NCBI GenBank assembly: GCA_018398585.1
Contig: JAGTTD010000018.1
Location: 13,585,501 to 13,649,500 of the forward strand
DNA from: Simmondsia chinensis
Taxonomy: Eukaryota > Streptophyta > Magnoliopsida > Caryophyllales > Simmondsiaceae
Reading direction: 5' to 3'
DNA: 64,000 nucleotides
Shown here in pieces: positions 1 through 11,172 of this stretch (its first letter is position 1; each line of letters starts with the position of its first letter). A program made the translations under genes and the position numbers. Under the pieces are notes generated by a model. The model was not told the DNA's origin. It worked only from the letters and a program-made list of their open reading frames with translations, and made no database searches.

Positions 1-1919
1 CTAACATTACATTAAACTATTCGTATTGTCTCTAGTTATAATTTCCTATAAAGAAATTTGACAGTACAAAGAAATTTGTGGTAATTTGTCCATTGATTCC
101 ATTATCTTTGTGAAACGAATTTTATTTTTGGAATCAATATGGTTAATTGCTTGCCTGCTAGTACATTTTTGGTGCTCTTAGTCGATTTACTAGAAAGCCT
201 ACTCTTCATTAAACTAGTTTTGATTGTGCTCCAGGATATTCATGTTAAAAGAAAAAACTATAGTTATGGCTTATTTTATTTAAAAAAAAAAAAAAAAACC
301 GGTTCTTGAAAACTCTAGCGATGAGACAACAAGGTTAAGTTAATTTTTCTTTATTCATATGTGGGCTAGACTAGCATCCCTAATTTTCATAGATTTTGTG
401 ATAGTACAGCGATTACTGGCAGCATGCCTATAATGGAAAATCTAGATCTCGATGAAAAAAGTATAATAAAGTAAGATCAGATCTCATGAGTAGTGTTATA
501 ACTATCAATCATGTATAATCTATTTCGTGAAATATTCTCCTCATTATGTTTTAATAGTGGGGTTAACTGGATTAAAAAAGAATACTTAGAGAATCCTGCT
601 ATATCTTCTTTGAGGAATAAAGATGAAAAACTGAGGACAACTAATTTTTGTATTCTTCTTTTGTTTGCTTAATGGTGCTATTAGACTTTACTCGTTGTGG
701 GATTGTATTTTAAAAAAAAAATGTGTAGGACAATGTAATATTAATGAAATAAAGTCCCTGATTGATCTAAGCTCCATAATGAGCTGATGTCCATGTTATT
801 GGTAGTATGTTTTATCTAAAGGATAAATAAAGCAAAACAAGGTAGCACCTTAAGTTATCACTATGGTCGTTTAAGTGATCTGATGAAGTGGTGCCAGTTT
901 AATTTTTACCCCCAGCTAGTTTCTTTTAATTTAGTTGGTTTTTTATGTGAGAGAGTACATTGTTGTAAGCTAGTCACAAAGACAAATTGACATCACTAAT
1001 CATATCGCCTTGATTGTGTGATTCTTTATCTCATACTCTCGTGATTAGGCATGATGTTGGAAGTAGATACTATGCCGTATTATGCGATTGACACAAGATC
1101 ATAAATAAGGCAATCATGCGATAGTGGAATCTTGGAAATGTTATGTTGTCCATTATGGACATTGTCGTAATGTGGCATGTGAGTTTGTTGTTGGGCGAGT
1201 GTCAAAGGTTGTGTAATGCTAATTATGTGAGGAAGCAACGAGAAATCTCATGTTATTTGGAAAAGTGGTGAAAAAGATACCACATAGTTGTTATTGTGCC
1301 ACTATGATCAGATGTGATTGGAGAAGTCTATGATAAACACCATAAGAATGATGAATCCAGATCTGTTATTAATAGTGCAAATAATGATAACATATGGTTT
1401 GAGAGCATAAAAGCTCTAACTAAAGTAGAGATTTGGATGGCATCGAATGGGATGAGACTGAGCCCAAATAATATATTGTTAACCTGTGAGGATATCCTGA
1501 AAAGGGACAAACGAAGGAGGACTCGCATGCATTTTACTTTGTTTTAGTCCATCCCTATGGTGCAGCATGCTTACTTGTGGCAATGTTGAGGTTGAGACAA
1601 TCATGCTCTTAATGAGATTTATAGCCTCTATGTGCGATGGGGTGTAAGGCCACAAGTGTACTCCTGATAAACCCACCTCTATGAGTGTCAAAGTAATTGT
1701 AATACCTAGTCTAACTAAATTGGGTTAGGTATTATAAAATATAATACTCAGTCTAATTAAGTTGGGTTAGGCATTATAATATAATTAGAACTCAATATTA
1801 TATATACATACATATATATATGTACATACATGAGGAGGAGGATTTTAACCGTAGGTTCTCCCCTCTTTCCCCCTCTTCCAACCAGCTCTCTCTCTCTCTC
1901 TCTCTCTCTTCTCCATCGC
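1..1919. other. AT-rich intergenic DNA, no gene recognised
   Basis: No reading frame here resembles a known protein; the longest are under 80 codons and AT-rich. There are A-runs near 281-298 and 711-721. Around 1704-1790 a short segment with a palindromic core (tacct...aggta) occurs twice in tandem, followed by a TA-rich stretch near 1800-1830 and a CT microsatellite. It may be old transposon sequence, but I see no diagnostic ends. Confidence 0.5.
1884..1912. repeat. (CT)n microsatellite
   Basis: An uninterrupted CT dinucleotide run lies just upstream of the solo LTR that starts at 1925. It is read directly from the sequence. Confidence 0.85.
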
Positions 1920-1924
1920 CAACC

Positions 1925-4119
1925 TGTTAGGAATGGTGTCCTAAGAATTCATATTTGTCCTGTAAATATTATTTTATTAATGTATTTGAGCAAGCATTTA
2001 TACTACATGTAGTTTTCTTTTTGGTAATATCCATGAGATGGGTGCAGTCTATAGACTGTAATTTATATATTTGTTCTAAGTAGTTTATGAGATCAACCAA
2101 CAGATAGACTTGGAACAAATGGTATGGATCGTTATTTTTAAGACTTGTAGTCTAAGACAAGTTTGGTCCACTTGTATGCTAAGAATATAACATGACACTT
2201 TAGATGGCTTGTCTTGGTCATGTGGATGGTGATCTAAAAGTGTCAGGTTGATGTATTTAATAAGATTGACACACTAAGTTGGACCATGTGAGTTGCTTGT
2301 TTCTAGACTACTATCGGAGATGAGTGATTCATGTTGTACTATTTGAACGACTCTAAATCCTGAGAGTATTCTGGATTTGAGCATAGAATGTTAGTTACTT
2401 TGGTGTACTATACGTAAGGTTTAGACAAATGGCTGAATTTTCACATACACTGGGTAGCGGTGTGAAGTGTTACAAGGATTAGGCATTCAATATGGAATCT
2501 ATAGTCTCTTATGAGAAACAGATGTTCCCTTAGTTGATTCGTAAATATTTGAATGGTTCGGAATCTTTGGCTAAAGTATTCCAAGTGTTTGACATTTGAA
2601 ATTTATACAATGAATATGTTCAAGTATAGATGAATTATTCAGTGAAAGGCGAGTCAGTAACTAACGGCCAAGCTGTGAAAAGGATAATAGCAGCAGTTAT
2701 ATTTATTCTTTATCATAGGCATCTAGTGGAGGGTTGTTATCATCAATACAGTCTATCTGGGAGTTATCGAATGAATGGTTTAACTCTAAAGTGCAGTGGG
2801 ATTTTTTTAGTAGAATTAAGTCCAAATAAATGGTAATTAAATTTTATCATGAGATGGTGATTAATTTAATCAATTTGGAGCTGGATTTAAATTGTCTCTA
2901 AGGTCCCTAAGCAAATTGTTTTTATTGCCGTCGAAAAAATATTAAACAATTAATGAGATAAATTATTTATTCATGAGATGAGTAAATTTAAATTTGCCAA
3001 ACATTATTCATAAGATGAATAAAAACTAAAAAATTATGAAGTAAAATAATTTTTTAAAAATTAAAATTCATATGATGGATTTTTTCGTGTAGGAAACAAA
3101 AACAAAACCAAAAAGGAATTAAAAAAAATTGCAAAATAGCACTGCAATTCGTGTAAAATGTTGGCAGCTAATCAGCATGGGACACTACTTAAGGGCAGTG
3201 ATCCACATGCACGTGCTTTGGCCAATCTCCGGCTGCCATGTGGCACGATGAAATAATTAAAATAACGAGTTTGTGAAATGTTAATGAAATGCCGGATCCC
3301 ATTAGAACTCCGAAGTTAAGCTTGCTTAGGCGAGAGTTGGACCAGGATGGGCGACCTCCTGGGAAGTCCTCGTATTGCCAAACCTATAAGGTTGGAGGTC
3401 CTTGAAAACAGCCTATCGGTAGGGTTACACCCTGAAGGGGTAAAGCTACGTATATCCACCCCTCCCAGGCCCCGTTTATACGAGAGCCCTTGAGGCATTG
3501 GGTTTGTTGTTGTAATGAAACACGGCATTTTGATTTTTGGGTTGATAAATCGTTGCATTTTGTTTGTTTTTTGCACGTCCCACATCGAAATTTTTTTTTT
3601 TCCGCTTCGGTAGCCTACTATAAATATGTGTATCTATTTCAAGGTTTGGCATTCAATTTGAATTGGGTTTCTAAAAGTGTTTCGAAGAACTAGTTGGAGA
3701 GAAAATTTTCCTTTGACATTTACCTTTCCTCAGTTTAATATTTTTTGGAGCCCACTGTCCAGGCATTTTGAGGTCATTACATAGGTCACTAGGTCTTTAT
3801 TTTCTTAGCTTTCTCGGAGTAATTTATTATTGTTTTGGTGTTCTTATTTTGAGCAATTCCACCTATGTCTTTCTTTACTTCTCTTTTAAGGTTTCACTTT
3901 TCCATTTATTTATAATTTTCTTATTATACTAGTTATAATTTATGCAACTGTTATGAATGCATTGGAGTAGAGGCCTGTAGATTTAAATTAAAAAGTTTAA
4001 TCTGTAGATTTAAAATTAGAAATTTGAAATCAATCCTAGGTCTAAAATTAAGAATTTTAAACTCTTTCGTTGCATTAACTTTATTAAATGAGGGAAAAAT
4101 TTAAAAATTCGTCCCAACA
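1925..4119 (+). mobile_element. Solo LTR of the copia A family, interrupted by a SINE
   Basis: The unit begins TGTTAGGAATGGTGTCC and ends GTCCCAACA. It is flanked by the 5-bp direct repeat CAACC (1920-1924 and 4120-4124), which is a normal LTR-element target duplication. Its sequence matches, in reverse complement, the 3' LTR of copia A at 26742-28720. Without the 223-bp insertion at 3290-3512 and its duplicated site it is about 1.96 kb, against 1,979 bp for that LTR. No primer-binding site or coding interior follows, so it is best read as a solo LTR left by LTR-LTR recombination. Confidence 0.8.
3290..3512 (+). mobile_element. Chimeric SINE: 5S rRNA head plus RTE/Au-type tail
   Basis: Positions about 3290-3378 match plant 5S rRNA from roughly nucleotide 28 to 114, with about nine differences from the version I remember. 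The internal promoter region is kept: an A-box-like stretch near 3317-3335 and a C-box-like stretch near 3345-3368. After a linker of about 20 bp, 3398-3512 matches the 3' tails of the RTE elements in this window: GGTCC, AACAGCC, a hairpin, GGTAAAGCTACGTA, a C-rich stretch, GAGAGCCC, GGCATTGGG and a terminal TTG repeat. The direct repeat TAATGAAA (3282-3289 and 3513-3520) flanks it, as expected of retrotransposition. It lies inside the solo LTR. The first 27 nt of 5S and the last few are missing, so it is not a working 5S gene. Confidence 0.78.
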
Positions 4120-4499
4120 CAACCTCCGATTCCTCTCCTTTGATTGATTTTTGAAGCTAGATGCATAATAGAAGTTCATATATCGAATGAGAAGATATTG
4201 AAGGTAAGTATACTATTCCCCCTACTTGTTTGTGGAAGAAATTATTTTATATGATTCAATGTATAAGAATTATATTTGAGCGATTTATTATCTTGTTAAA
4301 GTAGGATTGAGCATATGTGTTTGATTGATTCTGTGATTACTACTCTTACGATTTGAACGTATATTAACTTATACATGGATTTTACGATAAAATATGTGAT
4401 TTTTGAAAGATTATGTACTTGTGCTTTTGTGGATGAAATTATTGTAAACTTATTTTCTAAATTGAAAGGTTCATACAGGAAGAACTCACAGATACTACA

Positions 4500-5092
4500 T
4501 TGACCGCCAATGGTCTATCGACTATAAAATGCATTCTAAAAGAGCCTATATGGCCGACGAATTGAATGCTTTCTAAAAGTGCCTATGTGGCCAATGAATT
4601 GAAAGCTTTTTAAAAGAGCTTATGTGCCGATGAATTGAAAGCATTCTAAACAAGGCTGTGTGGCCGACGAATTGAATGCTTTCTAAAAGGGCTTATGTGG
4701 CCAACGAATTGAGTGCTTTCTAAAAGAGCCTGTGCGGTCGACGAATTGAGTGCTTTCTAAAAGAGCTTGTGCGGCAGACGAATTGAATGCTTTTTAAAAG
4801 AGCCTATGTGACCGAGAAATTGAAGGCATTCTAAAAAAGCTTGTGTGGCCAATGAATTGAATGCATTCTAAAGAAGCCTGTGTGGCCGATAAATTGAATG
4901 CATTCTAAAGAACCTATGTGGCTGATGAATTGAATGCATTCTAAAAGAGCCCGTGTGGCCAACGAATTAAATGCATTCTAAAAGAGCCTGTGTGACCAAC
5001 GAATTGAATGCATTCTAAAAGAGTATATGTGGCCGACGAATTGAATGTGACCTAAAGAGCCTATGTGGCCGATGAATTGAATGTGAATTATG
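4500..5092. repeat. 37-38 bp minisatellite, about 15 copies
   Basis: A unit of the form AAAAGAGCCTATGTGGCC followed by GACGAATTGAATGC and ATTCT repeats head to tail about 15 times with point changes. The unit has no unique spacers and its length is not a multiple of three, so it is neither CRISPR-like nor a coding repeat. It starts about 380 bp beyond the solo LTR, and no retroelement ends can be tied to it. Confidence 0.85.
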
Positions 5093-6319
5093 CGAAGGTC
5101 CATATGTGGCTCTATCGCGGGATATAATACTGGCCGTAGTCTCCAATGGATTTGTGAGTTTAACTGACGAACTTTTGTGAAATAAATTAAAATAGAAAGT
5201 GATGTTTTATGTTTCTTGTGATATGATTAGTGAGGATAAATTGAATTTCCTTGTTTACATTGGATTTCTCCTTTTCCTTGTTATAAATAATACGCTCGGT
5301 CCGAGTTGGGTATGCAGTATATTTGCTGAGCGTGTTGTTTGCTCACCTCTTTCCTCCACTTTCCAGAGTACTAGTTTGGGCAATTGCAGAAGGATGAAAA
5401 AGGTGGAACGACATGTTGTTTCAAGGATTAATTTAGTATTCGTGATTTAAATATGAAATAAATTTCATAGCGAGATGTTATGGACTATTTGATACAATTT
5501 AATTTGACATGTCATACTATTGGTTTTGATCATTAGTATTGTTGTAATTTGATTTTCGATTATGTTTCATGGAAAACTTCTATGGAAATTTCGAGATTAT
5601 GAATATGAAGTTTTCAGGCTTCATACTATGATGAGGGAATTCATGATAGTACATCCGTGTAGCACCTTTCTGATTTAAGCCTTTGCTATATTATCCCGGG
5701 CTATTATAGTAAGGCCGCATCCTATGAGAGTTCGAGCTAACTCTTTAGAGCGATCATGAATCCAAGATGACGCACATGGCTATAATGTGCAAGTTTTAGA
5801 GAGTCTATGGGGCACCTTGGGTACCATGTGTATAAAGCACTCTACATGCCTTCAAGCAAACAAGATTTAAAGGCTAAATCCACCGTGATTCTAATATGGG
5901 AGTTGCTGAAATACTAAATAAGAGTTTAAATGCATTGCAACTCTCATGATGTAAAGGGTCCTCATTTAGCCAAGGTTTTTAATTTTTTTTTATATATATA
6001 TAAATAACTTTTATTTTTTTATTAAAATAATTGGAGGAATGTTGAATATTTCAATACAAAAATTATCTTTTATCTATTATCATATCAATTGTATTACTGA
6101 GTCTGGAAAATATTGATCACCTATTGAACGTTAGTATTTAAATCTTTAAATTTAGAATTTGAAAACATTTTCGGTTATGTTTTGAAAATTAAATATGATA
6201 CTAATTAAATGTGTCTTAATATACATGCTTAAAATCGGTTACATATTGTATAGTATTGCATTTGGATGCAACGAGTAAATGATTCAAGAAAATAGCTTCT
6301 AGATCCTTTACATTAACTT
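5093..6319. other. Intergenic DNA, no gene recognised
   Basis: No family resemblance was seen in any frame; the longest frame (83 codons at 5199-5450) has no recognisable motif. The stretch from about 5980 to 6250 is strongly AT-rich. A region near 5640-5900 is less AT-rich and could be old LTR sequence, but I cannot place it. Confidence 0.4.
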
Positions 6320-6329
6320 TTGGCCCATT

Positions 6330-6960
6330 GTTTTTGTCAAAGGAAAGCGGCCTCAGGCCTTAACTAAAAGAAAATCTAAGCCAGAAGAAATTACATCAAT
6401 GATTCTAGACAGTGGATTTAGCCACCACCTATGATTAAAAGCATTTTTAAAGCGGAGCTTAGCCCCGACATATGCTACCCGATTACGTTCACGAGGAGTT
6501 CAACAAAAATTTACACTTTTAAAAATAGATTCAAGGCTACCAATATCCTCAACAATTGTAGTAATAGTCCAAGGAGGATCGGTTCTATGATTTAGCACCT
6601 CAATAGTTTCCAAACAATCGGACTTGACAATCACTTTAGTCCAACCCGAAGCAATGGCTAGGTAGCAGGCACCTCTTATGGCTTGCAGCTCTGCTGCTAG
6701 TGAACCTTCAGTGAAGAATGATGCACACCAACCACCTATAATGACTCCCTCATAGATATGAGCTACGACAATGCAAGTGGAGTTACAACCCTCACACTAA
6801 GTAGCATCAGAGTTAAGCATTACAAAAGAAGCTGGTGGTGGGGTCCACCTGATTTGACGGGCTCTAGGCATCTTTTGGACAGGACCTACGAGAGTGCACA
6901 TGATGTTGCCTTTCTGCCAATAAGAACCAGGTCCATTTCCTCCTGAAAACAAGGTTGCAT
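6330..6960 (-). pseudogene. LINE RNase H domain remnant
   Basis: In reverse complement this stretch resembles the plant RVT_3 type RNase H found at the C-terminus of many L1-type LINE ORF2 proteins. Recognisable pieces are a GGWCASFF-like strand, EGSLAAELQAIRGACYLA, and VKSDCLETIEVLN, which supplies the Asp of the SDC motif. In a working element this domain degrades the RNA strand of the RNA/cDNA hybrid. It continues the frame that ends the element's reverse transcriptase protein. Frame breaks near 6790 and 6540 make it non-functional. It could alternatively be a domesticated RNase H-like protein, but its position after a zinc-knuckle and reverse transcriptase argues for a LINE. Confidence 0.6.
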
Positions 6961-7979
6961 CTGTTCTTCCATATCCACCAAAAAATGTAAGCACATTTAG
7001 CAATAAACATGAGATCATATTTAAGCAGGTTTACAAACCCCTCACACCATTTCAAAAACCTGGGAAATCCAACTGACTCGGGTTCGTAGCCAATTTCTAA
7101 CACAAACCATGATAAACGGGGCAAAGGGGCACAAACAGAGAATATGTTCTAATGATTCATTTTTATCAGAACACCGAGGGCATTCCCCGATAGACAAAAG
7201 ATTTCTTTTAACTAGACTTTCCCTACTGGCAAGGGCATTATGACAAGCACACTAGAAAAAGAACCTAACTTTGGGCTCACAAGGAACTTTTCAAACAAAA
7301 GATATGGCCCTCTTCTGGGATGATGAGCAGGAACTCTCCCTTTCACTACAACTCACCTCAATTGATTTTCAGCATTTGTACCCTTCTTTCACATTGTATA
7401 TGCCACTTCTAGCCCCCCTCCAAACACATTTATCCTCTATTCCTGGACCTCTAATGGGGATGTCTACAATATTCTAAATCAAGTTCCTTGGAAAATGATG
7501 AGTTAATTTTGCCCATGTTCCGTCTTCTAGCGTTTATATTAATGAGCTCCGACACCTTTTTGACCTCATTACTAGAGCTTATCCCTGAGGATAAGAGGGT
7601 GGAGCTAACTCTTGAAATCCATCTATCATGCCAAAAATTGATTTTATACCCATTTCCACGAGGGGTTATTACCCAATTGAGCCTTGAGAAATGTGAAATT
7701 TGGAAAGTGGATGCCTTTGACAACGCTGACCCAAAAAGACTCCGGGTTATGAATAATACGCCAAGCTTGCTTATTCAACAATGACAAGTTAAAGCTCTAA
7801 AAATCTATAAAACCAAGCACCCCCTTTTTAGGTTTCGATAAGGTTTTTCAATTTGCCCAATGAAGCCCTCTATTTTGGTTATCCACTCCTCTCCACTAAT
7901 TGGCAGCTATTGTACTATTTAATTTGTAAATGGCTTTGGTAATTTAAAACAGTGCATTACATAAATGGGGATAGCGGAT

Positions 7980-8760
7980 AAAACTAGCTTAACAAGAACC
8001 TCCCTCCTGGCATGTGATAACAAAGAATTGGCCCACCCCTTCCAATGGTTTCTTATTCGGTCTAGAAAATAGGATAAAGCACTTCTTTTTTATTTCCCCC
8101 ACACAAGTTGACCTCCCAACTATTTTTTCCTCACCATTCATAGGTTCAACAGCAAAAAAAAAAAAAATGGGACATTCATCTTTCGTTTTGTGGTCCATAT
8201 TTGAAGAGAAAAAAGCTTTGGATTTAGCAAAATTAATTTCCTGTCTCGAGGTCTGACAAAAGACATTTATAAGGTCGTTAACTTTGATGAGGAACAAATA
8301 TTCCCCTAAAAAATAATATACATCATCAGCAAAAGCAAATGCGAGATCGATGGGGTGTGTTTATTAATATAAATCGGGTCCCGCCGGTTAGTTACGACAG
8401 TATCAAAGATAAGACGGGACAATGCATCCATAATGATTATAAAGAAATATGGTGATAGGGAATCCCCTTGACGGAGTCCCATACTAGTTGCAAAACTTCC
8501 CAATCGAATACCATTAACTACATGCCTAACTATAACAGTAGTTACACACTGCATAATCCACCTAACAAATGTATGATGGAATCCAAACTTAGCAAGCACA
8601 TGCTCAAGAAAGGACCAGTTAACCTGATCATATGCTTTTGTCAAATCAACTTTTAATGCCATTACACTCTTCTTTCCCCTTCTCATTCTCATGTAATGTA
8701 AGGCTTCATGGGCCACTATGATGTTATCTTGAATTTGCCCCCCTTTAGCAAAAGTAGCTT
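7980..8760 (-). pseudogene. LINE reverse transcriptase remnant
   Basis: Minus-strand translation shows the core of a non-LTR reverse transcriptase. Motif A is VDLTKAYDQVNW (near 8640), motif B is GLRQGDSLSPYFF (near 8470) and motif C is FAFADDVYYF (near 8325). A downstream block, QEINFAKSKAFFS, is typical of plant L1-type LINEs. The domain copies LINE RNA at the nicked target. Motif C lies in a different frame from motifs A and B, so there is a frameshift near 8350, and further stops follow. The region before it (9490-10195) contains an SDHSPL-like endonuclease C-terminal motif near 9700. Confidence 0.75.
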
Positions 8761-9489
8761 AATAGGGATATATTATACTCGACATAAGTGGTTTAAGTTT
8801 GTTAGAAATTAATTTTACAATTATTTTATAAATAAAATTACACACACTAATTAGGTAGTATTGATTAACCACTTAAGGGGTACTTATCTTCAGGATTAAA
8901 ACTATGTTAGTTTCATTTAACTTCTTAATTATTTGTCCATTCAGGGAAAAAGCTGTCAACGTGTTAACTACATCAACCCGATCCATGTCCCAAAATTGAA
9001 AATAAAAAATGACTGGGTGCTGTCTGGCCCCGGAGCCTTCGACTTCCCGAATTCTTTAATAGCTTAGAGGATTTCCACATCTTTTATATGTTTACATAGG
9101 GACCGATTCATCTATTCTATGATTATGTGGGGGATTGCACATGCCACCTCACTAAATCTCTCACCTTTCCTTACTGCATAAAGATTTTCTAAATAATTAG
9201 TCACTATTCTATGAATGTCCTCCACCTCTTCCACCCAATAACCTTGTTCATCTTTGATTTTTAGGATTGATTTCTGCCTTCTCCTTGTAAGGGTTGTAGT
9301 GTGACAGAATTTTGTGATTCTATCGCCATATTCCAGTCATTCAACTCTAGAACACGGGTGCCAATGTCTCTCCTCTTCTTCCCATTGAATTTGGAGTTGC
9401 CGTTTCAGCTGGATTTCGTATTCCCACAACTTGTAATCACCAACTTGCCCTGAGGCCCCCATGAACTTATGCCGAATTTCATCCAGAAA

Positions 9490-10195
9490 ATCAGACCTGC
9501 GTCTTCTTCTTTTTGCCCACCATTGCTGTAACATGCACTACACTTCTAGAGTTTTTGTTGTACTTTATGCAATCTGGATCCCGTGATGTTGGACTCCCAA
9601 TCCTCTCATAATATTCCTCCAAAATCCATTTTGATTTGAACCTAAATGATGTCTTCCCTTTTGCAGCAACTTCTTCAAGCAAGACTATCAGTGGGGAGTG
9701 ATCAGACCCCACCGCTGGGTCCAAGACAACCTCTACGAATTCAATCAGAGACAACCAAGCATAAGTAACAACAACTTTATCAATACGTCATCTAATATAA
9801 ACTTTACCATCCCTAATGGTAGCCCATGAGTATTTACATGCCTAAGTTTCAATTTTGATAAGTTAACAATTATCATAAACTTCATTGAAAACATCTAGTT
9901 GTGCACCTGTATCTTGGAGTCCCATTTTTTTTTTTTTTTTTTTTTGATAAATACCTGTATCTTGGAGTCCACTCAACTTATCTGACTGGGAAGACATGGT
10001 GTTGAAATATCCAGATGCAGCCAAAGCTTCGCTCCTTCTAGCATGTCTTGCAGTGAACTCATTCCTAAACTCCTTCCTTTTGGCAACCACGGGCTCCCCA
10101 TAAATAAAAATGTGCCTCCATTTTTTAGATCCTAGCAACATCTCTATCCAAACTTCGATTAATCTACTAGAACTATAAGTCACCTCCATATTCAC
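9490..10195 (-). pseudogene. LINE endonuclease C-terminal remnant
   Basis: The minus strand encodes an IFIYGEP-like strand near 10110 and, after breaks, VGSDHSPLIV near 9700. The SDH motif is part of the active site of apurinic-type endonucleases of non-LTR elements. A KTSFRFKSKWILEEYYE-like stretch follows, which is commonly seen between endonuclease and reverse transcriptase in plant LINEs. The interval is disrupted by the small poly-T insertion at 9925-9952 and by stops. The N-terminal catalytic motifs are not visible. Confidence 0.55.
9925..9952 (-). mobile_element. Tail-only LINE insertion (poly-A plus 7 nt)
   Basis: A run of about 21 T followed by GATAAAT sits between two copies of acctgtatcttggagtcc (9905-9922 and 9953-9970). 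This 18-bp perfect direct repeat is the size expected from LINE target-primed insertion. On the minus strand the inserted piece reads ATTTATC followed by poly-A, that is, only the extreme 3' end of an element. It lies within the older LINE. Confidence 0.75.
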
Positions 10196-10748
10196 CTCAT
10201 CTTTCTAAACTAAAGCCAGGCCACCTAACAAGCCACTAGGTCAACAACAAAAAGGTTAAAAAAATTAAACGTTTTTAAAATTTTTGATACATATTCATGC
10301 TTTTGTTTCGTTTCAGCCAGGAACAACACATAGGGCCTATGCTTCCGAGTTAGCTCTCACAGAGCCTGAACTATCAGGGGTTGCCCTAGCCCCCGTTAGT
10401 TCAAACACAATAGGCTTATGGTGCCCGAGGCAATTGTTAAGGGACAACCATCGCAAACCCCTCCTCTACTTGGGAGCCTGAACTAGATGCTTCCTGATCA
10501 GCCTCGTTCTCCAACTTATCTTTTCGGGCCCAGGCTTTCCCTAGTATGGCACACACGGGACCAACTCTGAAGATCTACTCAGGCATCACTCTGCCAACCA
10601 AAACTAGCTCCTTAAGGGTGCTACTAATTTCTTCATCATCGTTCATGACAAGGTTGTCAACCTCATGACCTAGGGTTTTAGAAACCTTATCCACCAGTTA
10701 CTCCATCACCCCATGAATGAATAGGAATATTTAGAGTAGGAAGTTTTG

Positions 10749-10779
10749 TTTTGTTTTTTTTTTTTTTTTTTTTTTTTTC
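10749..10779. repeat. Poly-T tract
   Basis: A T-run of about 30 nt near the ORF1-like part of the LINE. It could be the poly-A tail of another minus-strand insertion lying to its right, but I found no flanking duplication. Confidence 0.6.
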
Positions 10780-11172
10780 TGAGGATTTGGTATGAAATCC
10801 CCAAGCCATCTTTATAATGGAAAAAAAGTTACGACAAAGAAGAAGTTAGGTCAAGGCAGTAAATGCACGCTAGCGAGGAGCACAATTGAGGGTGAGGTAG
10901 GAGTATTAATTGGGACAAGGGAAGTCTGCATTTTAAGAAGAGGGAAATCTAGGAAAATGATTTAAAACAGTGCAAAGCCCTGAAGTGAAATTAAAGCCCA
11001 ACGACTAGCAATCTTGAGTAAAGGCTCTCAAGCTGCACTAAACTAGAAGAAAGCAGTACAATAAATGAGTAAGGGAGAAAACTCTTACCTTTCCTAAAGG
11101 AAACTTAGAAATTTGGGATGATGAACAGTGGAAAGTAAGGCTCTATCCACCAAATACCTTGAATGCTTTAGA

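Noticed and set aside
3291..3380. Functional 5S rRNA gene
   Set aside because: The first 27 nt and the end of the gene are missing, there are about nine substitutions, and no tandem spacer structure is present.
3290..3512. Cassandra (TRIM) LTR with its 5S domain
   Set aside because: Cassandra LTRs also carry 5S sequence, but here the downstream part matches RTE/SINE tails with TTG repeats and the unit does not end in CA; no LTR pair, primer-binding site or purine tract was found.
4500..5092. CRISPR-like array
   Set aside because: The 37-38 bp units are adjacent with no unique spacers and the DNA is from a plant.
5199..5450. 83-codon frame with hydrophobic start
   Set aside because: No recognisable domain, no promoter or polyadenylation signal, and composition like the surrounding AT-rich DNA.
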